NCBI GenBank assembly: GCA_015680685.1
Contig: MNCI01012713.1
Coordinates: 1,337,803-1,401,802, forward strand
From: Gnetum montanum
Lineage: Eukaryota; Streptophyta; Gnetopsida; Gnetales; Gnetaceae
Direction: 5' to 3'
Length of the DNA stretch: 64,000 nucleotides
In this document: piece by piece, positions 45,709 through 58,480 of the stretch
How the letters are laid out: each line of letters begins with the position of its first letter
Numbering within the stretch: the stretch's first letter is position 1
The notes under the pieces: generated by a model
Seen by the model: only the letters and a program-made list of their open reading frames with translations
The model's database searches: none
What the model was told of the DNA's origin: nothing
Translations under genes and position numbers: made by a program

Positions 45709-46896
45709 CAAACCCTAAACTTAATAAAGTCCTCATTATTCTTTCCATTGACCTCGTCTTTGTTTGGGATTTGATTGGCTTTTATTGTGAGGACATGATT
45801 TTCATCAAGATGGTTGCTTATGATGTCTTCTTTTTCATTAAGATAGTTACATTCAAAAAAAAATATATTCTATTATTAAAGGCTTTGATTTTTATGATTT
45901 CTTCATCATTTGGTTTTCTTTTGAAATTGAAATTGTGACTTTTTATTTATTATTTAATTTAACTACAGAATCACATATTTCTTCTATAACTAAGTATTTT
46001 CCATCTCTAATTTTGATGTTGCAAAGACTATTGTTTATTTTGTAATTTAGAAGATAATTTTTGGAGGGAATCATGTCATTAGAAAATTAATTGTCTACAA
46101 TTCAAGAATATTTATTTGTTTATTTAATTAAAGTACAGGCTATATAGTTACCTAGCTCTTCTTCTTGAGTATCCTTTTAAGATGATGAGGGAGTATCTTG
46201 TTTTGTTTGTAAAGTTTGTGCATGTATTATTTCAAAACTGATTCTAGTCTAGCATTAGTCGATTGTATGAGCTTTTCTTTTCTAGAGGCTATAATATGGT
46301 ACTGAGTGTTGATCCTATATTTATCTTCCAAATTGATTCCATCTATCTCTTCCTCTTTCTCTTGTATTTTGATCACCATTTTCTTCTAAGTTCGTTTCTT
46401 GATCTCTAGTCTAATAATTGAATCTTTCACTCCCTCTGAATCTTTGTTGCTAACCTCTTTCTCTTTTATTAGTTATGTAGGCTTGATTACCTTTACTATA
46501 TTATTTGTTATTCTTAATAATTTGTTAGGTTTTGACTTGAGTAACTAATTCATTGATACTAAGCATGTTGAATTCCTTTGAAGAGTTATGTTTTCCATCG
46601 TGTTTTCAAATATTTGATCTATATAGAGAGCTTGAATAACTTTTTGAACTTTTTTTTGTTGGTATATCCACAAACATATTCATCTTTTTTTCATAAGCTA
46701 TCATGCATTCTAATAAATAAGTCTTTGACAATTTCATTTTTTTCAATTTTCATTATATAAAATTTTTTTTATAGATTAGTTACTACAATTGGTAGTTTTT
46801 CAAGCTTCTCTTGTATTCTAATTGGAGATTATCCCAAACTTCTTTGGTAATAGAATAAAGATTGCATCTACCAAAAATAAATTATGAGACACTAGC
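45709..46896 (-). pseudogene. Copia gag C-terminal part and protease region
   Basis: Minus-strand reading gives a gag segment with SITKEVWDNLQLEYK and LYRSN-like helices (46860-46540), a charged linker, then SNDMIPSKNYLLNY and IKIRDGKYLVIEE (46080-46000), which corresponds to the segment after the Copia protease active site. The active-site motif itself is not readable. It is continuous with 47703-47950 once the solo LTR is ignored. Confidence 0.65.
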
Positions 46897-47702
46897 TGAT
46901 GAATCATGTTTTGATTGGATCCAATATTGGATATCCAATATTGGAGCCTCGATATTAGATACCTGATGTCTGAGCCCAAGACGTGATGTTGAATATTTGA
47001 TATCGGGGGATATATGTTGGCTTATAAATATAGCACTTGGGGTCACAATTTTCATCTCAGTTGTTATCATAGATAGCGAAGCTCTTGCAATTTGTTTTCT
47101 CTAGAGTTAGAATATTTTTTAAGTGCCTGTAGCAAGATTCTAAGTGTATATGGATCTTTGTTCTAGCACTGAGTCTAATAGCACTGAGAATAGATTAATG
47201 TTTCCTTGATGCATTTAATATTCATGCACTTCACTTTAATGCACTTTAATTAAGCAATTAATTTTTAGTTATTAATGAACATAAGCATGACCACCTCAAA
47301 CATATGTGTAGCACTTGGTAACCTAGAAATGCATAACATTTGGTAGCCTAGTAGTGCTATACGTGTTCAAGATGTATCTGGAAAGTGGAAACAAGTACTT
47401 GTGTTAGGCTAGCTAGGCAGTAGATGAATTAGATCTTAAATTACTCTACCTTTCATTCTTGTTGTAAGTGATTAAACTTATAAAATCAAAAATGATAAAA
47501 ATCACATACCTTAGTTGCACTTAACCATATGTATGTACTTCATGAGTGGAACTGAGAAGACAACAAACATTCTCAACACCCATTTTGCTTCTTGAAAAAT
47601 TAGTGCATTGGAGAACTATAGGTCCACGGAATTCAACCGAATCACATGTGAATGCCTTAGTGATTCATATGGTTGGGCATAAGGATACCTCACTGATCAT
47701 CA
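46897..47702 (+). mobile_element. Solo Athila LTR (806 bp)
   Basis: It starts TGATGAATC and ends TGATCATCA, aligning over its length with the LTRs of A1. TATA box TTATAAATA lies near 47024. Flanks CTAGC (46892-46896) and CTATC (47703-47707) look like a target duplication with one change. It is inserted in the Copia gag region. Confidence 0.82.
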
Positions 47703-47950
47703 CTATCTAATATCATCATGAGATCCAAATTATTATTATTCTTCTTTGTTTCATATTCTTTGATTTGTAATATGATAAAATTTTTAAAATCATGGTTGAA
47801 TTCAAAACTTGTTTTAACTATTTCCCAACAGTCATTATGTTCAAGGAGGCCTTTCATCATACTTATCCATAGAATAAAATATTAAGAGCCATCAAAGATG
47901 ATGAAGTATCTAGTTATGTATTTTGTGCTCATTTTGTAGGTAAACCTAGC
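47703..47950 (-). pseudogene. Copia gag N-terminal part
   Basis: The minus strand reads ISMMKGLLEHNDCWEIVKTS, which matches the WKYRMKALLESQDVWEIV block of plant Copia gag, soon after the primer site. A stop lies shortly upstream of it. Confidence 0.75.
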
Positions 47951-47962
47951 GTTGTGATACCA
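47951..47962 (-). other. Primer binding site of the Copia element, tRNA-iMet type
   Basis: The minus strand reads TGGTATCACAAC directly after the LTR. The usual plant Copia site is TGGTATCAGAGC. Two differences. Confidence 0.75.
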
Positions 47963-48887
47963 TGTAACAAAACTTTAGGTAGCAAAATAATTTCTTGGTT
48001 ATCTTAACTTCATAAAGAATTAGCTAATGAAATTTGTATTTTGGAAATATTAGAAAGTTCTCTATAATTCAAAAAAAAGGAAATACTACAAAATATATCT
48101 AAAAACTAAGATTATTTTATGTTCTTTCCAATCTATGAAAAATTACAACATTTTTGGTAGTATAATTTTGAAAGATGATAACTTCAAAATTGTTAATTTT
48201 TTATGTGAACATTTTAACTAAATATTTGCATAGATATTAGCTTTCAAATAAATTTAATATCATATCTAAATGTTGGAAGATGAACAATAAATAATCTAAT
48301 CATTAACTACCATTCATTTTGGTAAAATTTTAGGACTCAGATAATCTACCAAATTTCAAAGCAAATTTATCTCAAATCTTGATAGATATTGTAATTACAT
48401 TTTAGCTGAAAATTGCCACCTATTCTAGCTTTCAAATAAATCTAGAATCACCATAAAATATTGTAGAATGACTAAGATATGATCAAAATAATAAATTTGA
48501 CCCAATTCTAACTATTCAACTTCCAAGATTGAGTAAATAATGATGAATGATGTTGATGAATTAATGAATTCATGAAATATTGATGAACTGATGATGAAGT
48601 GAAATTCTTATTGAAGTTATGCTACTGATTGGATAATACACATTTTCAAGAGATGTTTTTGATATATATTTATATGTAACAAGTGAGGAAAAGCTTACTA
48701 AAAATAATACAATATAGCCCCAATGGTGAAAAAAACCTTAAAAATTATATATATATATATATGAATTGGGGATAAAATAATATTACAACTATTCATAAAT
48801 TTGGAAATTTCATATATCTCATTAAAATAAAATTCTATTATATAATAAAAATAAATAATTATTTTCTTCTACTCTAAAAAGCTAACA
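47963..48887 (-). mobile_element. 5' LTR of the Copia element (925 bp)
   Basis: It begins TGTTAGC at 48887 and ends TTGTTACA at 47963 on the minus strand, followed by the primer site. It matches the fragments at 4000-4495 and 42190-42749. A dinucleotide AT run lies near 48748-48762. Confidence 0.82.
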
Positions 48888-50947
48888 TTGTAATCATGAG
48901 TTAGGTTCTTAAAACTTAATTTGTGGAGGTGCTTCTATAAGATTTTAGAAAAAGAAATTTTGTAGGACCACTAAGGATTAAGGAGTATCTAAGATTAGTG
49001 TGTTATAGGTTACTCTTCTTAAGAATCTTCCTCTTAGAAGATCCTAAGCTATGAGGTATATAAATCTTTCTCCACTTTTCATGTTTCTTTCTAAGTTGGA
49101 TATCTTTTCCCAATTATCTTTACCATCATAATCACCTTACATTTTAATCTTCTCTCCATTTTATCAATAATCTTAACTAGAATCTCTAGAAAATTAACAT
49201 TTTATTGAATCTAAACATCATACTAATCTATCCTATAAGATAAATTTGCAAAATACTTCATCATCCTAGAAACATGAAATACACTATGAGTTATCTGCAA
49301 CCATTATGAAAGTTTAGGTTAAGTAACTTCTATATCTTTTCTCAAAAATGAAATATAACTAATGTAGTAAGGAGCTAGCTTTTCTCTTCTGTAAAACCTC
49401 ATAATTTCTTCTAAAGGTAAAACTTTAAGAAAAACTTGATTAATAATGTTAAACTCTAGCAATTATCTCCTATTGTTAGGATACCTAGTGTACCTATCTT
49501 GAGTTGCATACAATTTATCTATGATAATCTTAATATAATCTATAGCCTTGTTAATGTTATTTATCTTATTCCTTTGTTTATCCTCTATAAAATCTCATCA
49601 AAGAGATGTACAGTAAGGTCAACCATACCACACTTCATAATGTGCTACTTTCAAACTAACCTGATAACTAATATTGTAAGTAAACATTGCCAATGAAAAA
49701 CTCTATTCTAGTTGTCTCTATAGTTTAAATCACAAGCTTAAACTATATCCTATAAAATTTAATTTATCCTATTTGTTTGACCATATGCTTAAGGATGATA
49801 CACTAAGTTAATATTCTTGAAGGGTTACTAAAATCTAGAAGTAAACTTAGGATTTCTATATAATATAATCATATTCAAAATGTCATGTAATTTAACAATT
49901 TATAACAAGAAAAACTAAGAAATATTCTCTACATTAGCTAATGCTTTTGTAGCCAGGAACTGGGAAGACTTGGTTAAAACATCTTTGAACACAAAGAAGG
50001 AATCCTTCCATTCTTAGTATGAGGCAATTTAGTAATAAAATACATGCCAATGATTTTTCATGTTCACACTCGAATGGTGTATGGATAAAGATAACCATTA
50101 AGCCTCTAGTGCTTTTCCTTCATCTATTAACATATCAAGCACTCAACCACATACTCACCAACATCTTTCTTCATACCATGCCATTAATACTATCTTTTAA
50201 TGTTGTGATACATCTTGTCACTACAAGGGTTCACCTTATACTTATTCAAATGAGCATCATCAAGTAGCTTTTGTCTTACTACATCTTATACATATACCCT
50301 ATTCTTAAACCTTAGCAAGTTCAAACTATTAACTAAAAACATAAAGTCTAGTGGAGAAAGATTAGCAACCTTTTCCTAACACTAAGGATCTAAAGTTTAC
50401 TGAAACTAATCTGATCCTTCAAACTAGGTAAGATAGTAAGACTATAGAGTTTTCCAACTATCCTACTTAGTGCTTTTACCACCTTCTTGACTTTTCCTAG
50501 ATGATACTACATTACAAAGTCAATATCTACTAGCAAATATACTAATCACCTTTATTTCATATTCAACTATAGGCTGTCCATAATATACTACAAGCTTTTA
50601 TGATCTATCCAAAAAATAATATGCTCTTTATATAAGTAATATCTCCAAATATAAACAAGAAAGATAATGACATGAAGCTCTATATCATGAATTGAATATT
50701 TTATCTCATGAGGCTTCAGTTATCTAAAGGCATAAGCTACCACCTCATTATCTTATGTAATAATACCTTCAAAACCTTCTCCTAAAGATCTTTGTATATA
50801 TCATAAGACTTACTAAGAACTAGTGAGATCAAAATAGGTGTTAAGATTAATCTTTGCTTTAACTCTTCAAATGCCTTCTAACAAGCATTTGAACAAGAGA
50901 AAACATAGTCCTTCTTGAGAAAATTATGTAAAGGTATAAATAATAAT
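48888..50947 (-). pseudogene. Chromovirus RNase H, integrase and chromodomain (left half of element C)
   Basis: From 50947 leftwards: RNase H motifs (NEVVAYAFR then LKPHEIKYSIHDIELHVIIF and IWRYYLYKEHIIFWIDHKSL), then a decayed integrase with TYNISYQVSLKVAHYEVWYG near 49660-49600, and NQVFLKVLPLEEIMRFYRRE. A chromodomain-like end follows with MVKIIGKRYPT, stops at two Trp positions and VEKDLYTS near 49150-49070. Integrase with a chromodomain defines the chromovirus group; the motifs are closest to Tekay/Del. The other half lies at 57799-60240, beyond element A2. Confidence 0.78.
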
Positions 50948-51740
50948 TGATGAGTGGCAAGGTACCCCTACACTCAACCATATGAATACAAGCATTTCAC
51001 ATGCAATTCGGTTGAACTCCAAGGAATAAGTGCTTACACGCCTTAATGGAACACTCAGGGTTAATCAATCGTTGTCTTCCCAAACTTGTATTTTCATAGT
51101 TGTATGGTTAAGTAAGCTTGAGGTATATGATTTTTTATAACTTTTATCTTTTTGATGTCTTATGCTAATAAGGGAAAGGGAAAGAGAACTAAGTGACTAA
51201 CTTACATTAACTATTCATTAACTAAGTTCTAATTTTTCCTAACACCAGTATCCATTCCCACTTGTCGTACACATCCTGAACCAGTGCAACACTGCTAGGA
51301 TTACCAAACACTAATCGTGACTGGGTTACCAAGTGCTACATGCATGCTTGAAGTGGTCGTACTGAGTGTACTTAACTAAAAGGATTGAAGGTTGAGAGAG
51401 AGATTAATTAACTAGAAAAGTATTAAAAATTCAATAATAATTAATTACTAATTAGCTTAATCTGTATGCTGCAAGGTTTATCATAAAGTTTGTCTTTATT
51501 GTCACACAGAAATATGTGCTTAGGTACAAATTGCTCGAATAAAGATCTATTCACTCTATGAATCCTACTATGGGCACACAAAAATTATTCTAACTCTGGA
51601 ATGGTAAAATTGCAAGAGTTTGGTTAGGGGAACTAAGGGCACCATCCTCTTATTTATAGAAGATGAGGTAGGTCGTAATATCGTGTATGTGATATCGCAT
51701 GGGAGATGCGATATCACATACATGATATCACGACTCATCA
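50948..51740 (-). mobile_element. 3' LTR of A2 (793 bp)
   Basis: Starts at 51740 (TGATGAGTCGTGATATCA) and ends at 50948. TATA box lies near 51650 (TATAAATAAGAGG on the minus strand). The GATATC palindromes lie at 51664-51735. The polypurine tract CATGGGGGTA is at 51750-51741. Confidence 0.92.
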
Positions 51741-53815
51741 TACCCCCATGATTGAATGAAAACTTGTCCTCGAGTTCCTTACAAAATATTGGGAAGGTAT
51801 GGGATTATTGACTTGAATGATAACTAATGATGAATGGGATGATATGTGAATGGATCAATCATTACAATACATGACAATATTAGTGTTCATGACTACAAGA
51901 ATGAACACTATATACAATTGACATCCAGCCTTGTTTGGTAGCTGAGAGAGAAGAGAGAGAGAGAAAAGAAGAAGACATGTTGCTACTGATGCTAGGTTTG
52001 CACCTTCCATTGTCTATCCAGGAGCACATCATCAATCTTGTTCCTTGCACAACTGTTCCAACACCAATTCATCTTAAGTGTTTCCTCCAGATACAGTGCA
52101 TTGCTGCATGATTGTCATCTGCACATACAACACAATCACATATGAGCAAGGATAAGAAAATCACAATACAGTTGATACCTTACCTCAGTGTAAGGTCCAT
52201 TGGTTGAGTTGTGATATGGCTAATACAGATTCTAGAGATATAACACTGGTGACTACCCAAGGTACAGGGGTTAGGAAAATTGAAAAAATTGGACCAGGGC
52301 CCCCATGACTAAGAGTGATCCTCCAGTAGCGATAGAATGGAAAAAGATAAGGAATAAGAAAGATGGAGAAAAAGAAATAATAGAAACACTGATAAAATGG
52401 ATGTCAAAGATAGAAATGAACAAAAAAAATGTTGATTGCATAAATTTTTAAGGGAAAGAATTTAACTAGTGCACCAAATAGGAATGCTAGTGGGTCCTCC
52501 CCAAAGTAGGCTCATGCCCTTTATGCCCTAACAATCCCACATTCAAAGAGTCTGTAGGCTCTAGAAATGTCATTTGGAAGTAAGAGTTAAAGTCTTAACC
52601 ACAAGAATTTACCAAAAAGAAAATAATGCATCAACCAAGATATAGACTACTGATAGAACTGGCAATGAGGTGGAAATGGAGAAAGAATGATGAGAAGAAG
52701 AGAATGGAATGGAGTCCTAAGAACAAGGTGGTGTACAGATCCTTGTGTATGTATGGTCAATGTGACTCAGTAGATCTGATTCCAAATCCAGCCTCAAACA
52801 ATCCACGTCCAGTGACTTCACATTAATACACTTGGTCAATCCATCCACTTGAAGTAACAGGAATGCTTCCGCCAAAGAGTCACCACCATTCTGAGAAAAT
52901 GAGAAAGGGGAAAGTAGGAAGTGAGAAAGGGCCTTAGTTAGAGGGAACATGTTTGTTTAGTTTCATAACCAGTGCTTGTAGCCCAAATGATTATTTTGTC
53001 TAAGGGATGTGCTTTAAATTCTCAAATTTGTTTTTGCGTGAGAACCACATCATGCAAAGACTTATTTTTATTGGCTCAGCTTCCCAATAATGGAGCAATG
53101 TTGGAATGGTAAGGAAAACTCAAGATAAAAAAATCCAAGCACCTAAGAGAATGGCCAGCACAAATGCATCAAATCCCCTTGAAGTCATATTCTTTTCAGT
53201 CCTTGAGTCCTTTCTCAGTTTGAAGAATTCCCAGTCACCAATTCGTTAATAGTTTTATCATTAAAGAAAGGGACTTTATAGTTCCAAGCCAAGAGAGACC
53301 ATAGAAATTCATGGATGCAAGGATGACATGGACTCATTGCTTGTTATATCAAAAGAACCATACCTTAGTATCAACATTATAACTCAAAGGTAAAAACCAA
53401 ACATTAGAAATCCATAGAATACAGTTCATACCACCATCAGGAGCACTTATTAGGTGACAAATCTAATAAAACAAAAACAACAAACAAAGACAAAACAAGA
53501 ACGAAAAAAAAACAAAAAAAAAACAATCACGCATAGTCACATAAAGAAATGAAAAAGTATAAATGATGTTGTAAAACAAAAATAAGAAAAGTTAAAGAAA
53601 TTTGTAAAACAAAAACTTAAAAAGGAATTGAGGGCCTCAAATAGTTAGCAGAGGTTGCCATCTCCCCCATGACTAAGTTGGAAGGGGCAGATCTGAAATA
53701 GTGAGCAGGGTCATCCTTTCTCAGAGGTATTATGTGCCTTGACTATTCTAGATTCATGGTAAGGTTTGGTCTATTGCACATTGACTAACAATCTCTTATT
53801 AAGGCTTTGGTCTGA
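51741..53815 (-). other. 3' untranslated region of A2
   Basis: Aligns with 31654-33678 of A1, including the very end of integrase next to the deletion junction. An A-rich tract lies near 53465-53525. No intact reading frame. Confidence 0.65.
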
Positions 53816-54570
53816 CTTTTTTAGGAATTTCCAACTTCCCCCAGTTGATGTTTTCTAGGTTAAGGTTTGGGAGTTGGCGACGAACTTGCTTGAGTACATC
53901 TATGCATTTGATGTAAGCACTAGTTATTCCCTCAGTTAGTTCCATGCATGTTAGTCAGTTGCTCTCTTGATCAGTTATCAGCCATTGGATGTCTCTTTGT
54001 CATGTGGCTGCTGCATACAAGCACTTTTGTAGGTTAAGGTCTTGTGCACACCGGTTTCATGCAGGCAATGCTAAATTTTGCACAACCCATGATCTATGCA
54101 CGCAATTGCACCCTGTATCACTATATGCGATGCATGAAATCTTCTTCTTCTTGATCTTTCCAAAAGTGTTCTCCTTAGATATTTTCAAGGAAAGATCGTA
54201 GATTCCTAAACGTGCATCTACAATACTTAGCAATGCCCTTCCCATTATTATTGGGAAGTCCCCTCTATCATTATTTACTTATATCACTAGGAAATTAGCT
54301 GGGTACAACCACCCACACACAGTGGTAACGATGTTCTCCACCAGTCCCAAGGGAACAGTGATGGACTGGTCAGCCAGCTCTAGGTCAATATTGCTCTTCC
54401 TTAATGGAGGTAGGTTCCAGGCTTTATATATTTCTTGTGATATTAAGTTGACTCCGGAACCTGAATCCAGAAAAGCTTTGCATGGCTCATTCCTAGAAAT
54501 TTGGAGATAGATTAGGGGGCTTCCAGGATCAGAGAATTTCCTGGGAAGGTGGCCAACCTTAACCAATCTG
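53816..54570 (-). pseudogene. Aspartic protease of A2
   Basis: Reads FLDSGSGVNLISQEIYKAW with the catalytic Asp-Ser-Gly near 54465-54455, then LVENIVTTVCGWLYPANFLVI and, after a frame break, GRALLSIVDARLGIYDLSL. It ends with ENINWGKLEIPKKV at the deletion junction. It is the only enzyme domain left in this element and is better preserved than in A1 around the active site. Confidence 0.85.
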
Positions 54571-56824
54571 TTACAGCATGTGTTAACATAACTGTATGCG
54601 TTGAGCTCGATGTTTGGTTTGAAGGGAGCTCTAAAGCCTTATTTGATGGAAAGGCATTTAGAGGTTCAATTGCTTGTGGTTGTGAGGGCTTGGTTGGACT
54701 ATTGGCTCTGAAGAAAGGTCTTTTCTTCATATGGTTGTTAGAACCAATAGTGGGTTGAAGATTCACAGCCCTCATGGCATTGCTACTATTGAGTAGGAAG
54801 TTCCCCTTGCATTTTTGGAGCATGTGATAGTGGAGCTATTGGTGTGAGAGTTGCGAATGGATTTGAAGGATGGTATGTTTGTAGGTTATCTCCCCTAGGA
54901 GAAGGAGTTCTATAATACTCATGAGTTTGGTAGTGATGTTGTGATGTAACGTGACTAGCAGAGTCACATGGAGAGATTGGGTGCTGCATGTAGTAGCCAT
55001 ATGGATTTGATTACCAGTAGGGGTATTGTTGCCTTTGTGGTGGCATCTCCCATGACTGTGGTTATTACCACTGTTGATGTTGCTCAATGGGTTGTGGTGG
55101 AGTTCCACATGGATAATATGTTGAAGGTTGGTGGAACTGCCTTGGGTTACCTTGGGGATAAGGTAACCGTTGGGGTGTTTTCCATTTATTTAGTCATGGG
55201 TTGAGTGCATACACCCCAAACTCTTGTAGATGTGAGATCACTNTGGTGACTCTTCTTTCTCCTCATAGAATCTCACTCCCCTTTTTCGGAGGGAAGGATC
55301 TCGGTTGTACTCTTCTGCACTTTCTCTCTTTCGTAGCTCACCTTCTTCTTTGGCTACTTGCTCTAGAAATCTATGAATTTGATGAGACCTAAACTCTGAT
55401 AGCCTTCCTTAGGCATACGTCCCAAGGGTTCTTCTTGTTTCATGCCTAAGTCCATCTACGAGATGGCGTAGTTGATCCCACTGCAAATAACCATGGCCAA
55501 GGCAATGATGCAATAGTGCGTAATAACAACCCATGGCAGCATCCAAGGATTCATGCTTTTCTTGCTTCCATCCTTGGATTTTCTTTCGCAAGTTAGACAC
55601 TCAGGAGTATTTTTGGTACTTATCATTAAACAGTTCTAACATTGTACTCCACCTCTGAATGGATTTCGATTCTAAAGACTGGTACCAGCTTTCAGCTTCT
55701 TTCACTAGTGTCTTTGGGAATAATTTTAGTTTTTGCCATTTTTCTTCTATGTTATGCAAGGCACATGCATCGTGGAATGCTTGTAAATGATTTTGATGAT
55801 CAGTGTTGTATCCCCCTTCAAATCATGGGAGGTTATTCATGTATAACCTCTTGATCCTACTATCCTTTTGGTACCTTGTTGGAACTCTTACAGCCTCCGT
55901 TATATCTAGTATGCTTCTAGTTGCGAGTAGGGGTTCTTCGTGATCATCTCGTTCATAGCATCTATGGTGTCTACATAGTTCCCTACTCTCCCTTATTTTA
56001 TGCCTTGATTCTTTAGAATGCCCTCTTCCTCGTTCTCGACTGTCTCGTTGATGTTTTTCACTTTGTTTTCCTTTATCCTCACAATTGGTTTCCTTATGAC
56101 TACGTCTGGACACTGAAGGAGAGGGTGAAGGTGATGATGAAGGTGAAGAGGAAGGAGAACCATTGCCATGATGGTGTTTTCTACCTTCTCTTCAATGGTC
56201 TTAGCCTTGATCTTGATCACAATCAGAACGTTCGCCCTTATCATGTGTTTGTGTTCCTTCTTTGAACACTTCATGTTCGTGGGTATCAGAACCAAGGTTG
56301 TGAATAGTGGAGTGAAGTTTCTAATACACCACCTCCTGATCATTGTTAGGAGGATGAACATCATTTTCTGAGGAACCTATTCAAGAAGGTTCACCATCCT
56401 CAATTTTTCTCAAGACATGCGGAGCGTTACGGGACCATTTACCCTTCAAGGATGTGTGGTAACTCTCCTATCACAAGTCCCTTTGATGTTGCACTTCTGT
56501 GGGATGATAGTCCCTTGTGTCATGATCACATACAATGTATTCTGTGTATAAAAGTGGCATGTTTATTCATGTGAGAGCACGAAGGAGCATGTTGGGGACT
56601 GATCGGTCTAGGGGAAACACTATGTTACCCTCCAAGTCTCTCCAACGCAGTTGTTCATCTTGGTGGAGAATAAAGGTAAAATCAGGTACATACTCATCAT
56701 GATGAGTATATACCACATGAAACTATTGAGAAACTAGAAAATCTTGGTTAGGTGTATTATGCTGCCGACTACTTCTTATGTTAGTCCTAGGCAGTGATGT
56801 GTTCTTATGCAAAGAAGAAGACAT
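54571..56824 (-). pseudogene. Athila-type gag of A2
   Basis: Starts MSSS at 56824 and follows the A1 gag: a basic Arg/His/Ser-rich part (56113-55823), a capsid-like part with DAAMGCYYALLHHCLGHGYL (about 55550-55490), and a Pro/Gln-rich linker to the protease. About 305 bp present in A1 (27184-27488), including the zinc knuckle, are represented here by a single N at 55243. Stops and frameshifts are present. Confidence 0.82.
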
Positions 56825-56950
56825 TTTTGTCTTATTCGGTGTGCGATGTACCATTGTCTTATCTTTCTTTGATTAACCCTAAGGGTTTGTTCTAGTGTTC
56901 CAATGATATGAATGATTTCCTATGTTCTATGTAGTGCACAAACAACTAAG

Positions 56951-56968
56951 TCCCTAGCAACGGTGCCA
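56951..56968 (-). other. Primer binding site of A2, tRNA-Asp type
   Basis: The minus strand reads TGGCACCGTTGCTAGGGA, one base after the LTR. It differs from the tRNA-Asp complement TGGCGCCGTTGCCGGGGA at three positions, all transitions. Confidence 0.85.
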
Positions 56969-56969
56969 A

Positions 56970-57798
56970 TGATGAGTGGTGAGGTACCCCTACACTCAAC
57001 TATACGAATACGAGCATTTCACGCACGATCTGATCAAACTCCAAGGACTAAGTGCTTACATGCCTTAATGGAACACTCAAGGTTAATCAATCATTGTCTT
57101 CCCAAACTTACTTGTATTGTCATGGTTGTTTGGTTAAGTAAGCTTGAGGTATATGATTTTTTATAACTTTTATCTTTTTGATGTCTTATGCTAATAAGGG
57201 AAAGGGAAAGAGAACTAAGTGACTAACTTACATTAACTATTCATTAACTAAGTTCTAATTATTCTTAACACCAGTATCCTTTCCCACTTTCCATACACAT
57301 CCTAAACTAGTGCAACGCTTCTGGGATTACCAAACACTAATCGTTACTGGGTTACCAAGCACTACACGCATGCTCAAAGTGGTCGTACTGAGTGTACTTA
57401 ACTAAAAAGATCAAAGGTTGAGAGAGAGATTAATTAACTAGGAAAGCATTAAACATTCAACAATAATTAATTACTAATTAGCTTAATCTGTATGCTGCAA
57501 GGTTGATCATAAAGTTCATCTTTATTACCGTAGACAAATGTGTGCTTAGGTACAAATTGCTTGAATAAAGATCCATTCACTCTATGACTCCTACTATGGG
57601 CACACAGAAATTATTCTAACTCTGGAATGGTAAAACTGCAAGAGTTTGGCTAAGGATCTAAGTCTAACTATTTAGAACTAAGGGCACCGCCTCTTATTTA
57701 TAGAAGATGAGGCAGGTCACGATATCGTGTATGTGATATTGCGTGGCAGATGCGATATCGCGTATGCAATATTGCGTACGTGATATCGCAACTCATCA
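56970..57798 (-). mobile_element. 5' LTR of A2 (829 bp)
   Basis: Starts at 57798 (TGATGAGTTGCGATATCA) and ends CTCATCA at 56970. The first 80 bp hold an array of GCGATATCGC-type palindromes (57720-57795). A TATAAATAAGAGG box lies near 57700. It aligns throughout with 50948-51740. Confidence 0.92.
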
Positions 57799-58480
57799 AT
57801 AATCTTAGAAAAATACTCTATGAATATTTTGTAATATTTTGCTAGATATAAAAATTTTTTAACTTCATTCACCATAGGTGAAATGGATCAATCTTTAATC
57901 ACTACTATCTTAGAAGGATCCATAGCTATACCTACTTTATATATGACATGACTAAAAAATTAGATCTCTCTCTTCCAAAATGGACACCTAGAAGCATGAA
58001 CATACAATGGCTAATCTCTTAAGGTTTGTAACACTATTCTTAAAGGTTTCTTATATTCCATTTTTTCCTTATAGTAAATCAAAATTCTATTAATAAAGAC
58101 AATGATAAATTGATTTAAGTAAGAATACAAAACATTAATCATTAGGTGCATGAAAACTAATGGTATATTAGTGAGTCTAAAGACAACGACTAAGAATTCA
58201 TAATGTTCATATCTTATTCTAAAATCTATATTAGGTACATCCTTCTCTCACATCCTAACTTGATAATAATCAGACTTCAAATCAATGTTAGAGAAAATCT
58301 TAGCATCTCTTAATTGATCAAACAAATCATTAATCCTAGTTAAAGGATATTGATTCCTAACTTTTACTTTGATTCAACTCTCTATATTCTATATATAGGC
58401 TCAAAATCCATCCTTCTTCACAAAGATTACTAGTTTATCCCAAGAAAAAAAAAACTTCGTCAAAACATATTTTTGTCTAC
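57799..58480 (-). pseudogene. Chromovirus reverse transcriptase (right half of element C)
   Basis: The minus strand reads [64 protein letters not shown] and GIAMDPSKIVVIKD then VKKFLYLAKYYKIFIEYFS. The last block leads to the A2 insertion site. The FIDD active-site box reads FINR, so both catalytic Asp are lost. Stops are frequent. Confidence 0.85.

Larger units (their letters stand above)
42190..48887 (-). mobile_element. Copia (Ty1-type) element carrying two solo Athila LTRs
   Basis: The minus-strand order from the right is LTR (48887-47963), tRNA-iMet primer site, gag, protease-like part, integrase, RT, RNase H and LTR (42749 to about 42190). Integrase precedes RT, the defining Copia order. 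Two family A solo LTRs are inserted at 45327-45703 and 46897-47702; without them the element is about 5.5 kb, normal for plant Copia. All domains carry stops. Confidence 0.85.
50948..57798 (-). mobile_element. Athila-type deletion derivative A2 (6.85 kb)
   Basis: LTRs 57798-56970 and 51740-50948 with TGATGAG...CTCATCA ends, and the perfect 5-bp target duplication ATAAT at 50943-50947 and 57799-57803. The tRNA-Asp primer site, gag and protease are present. RT, RNase H and integrase are missing: near 53815 the sequence passes directly from the segment matching A1 28915 to that matching A1 31654. It is inserted in the RT-RNase H part of the chromovirus. The LTR pair differs by a modest number of mostly transition changes. 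Confidence 0.93.
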
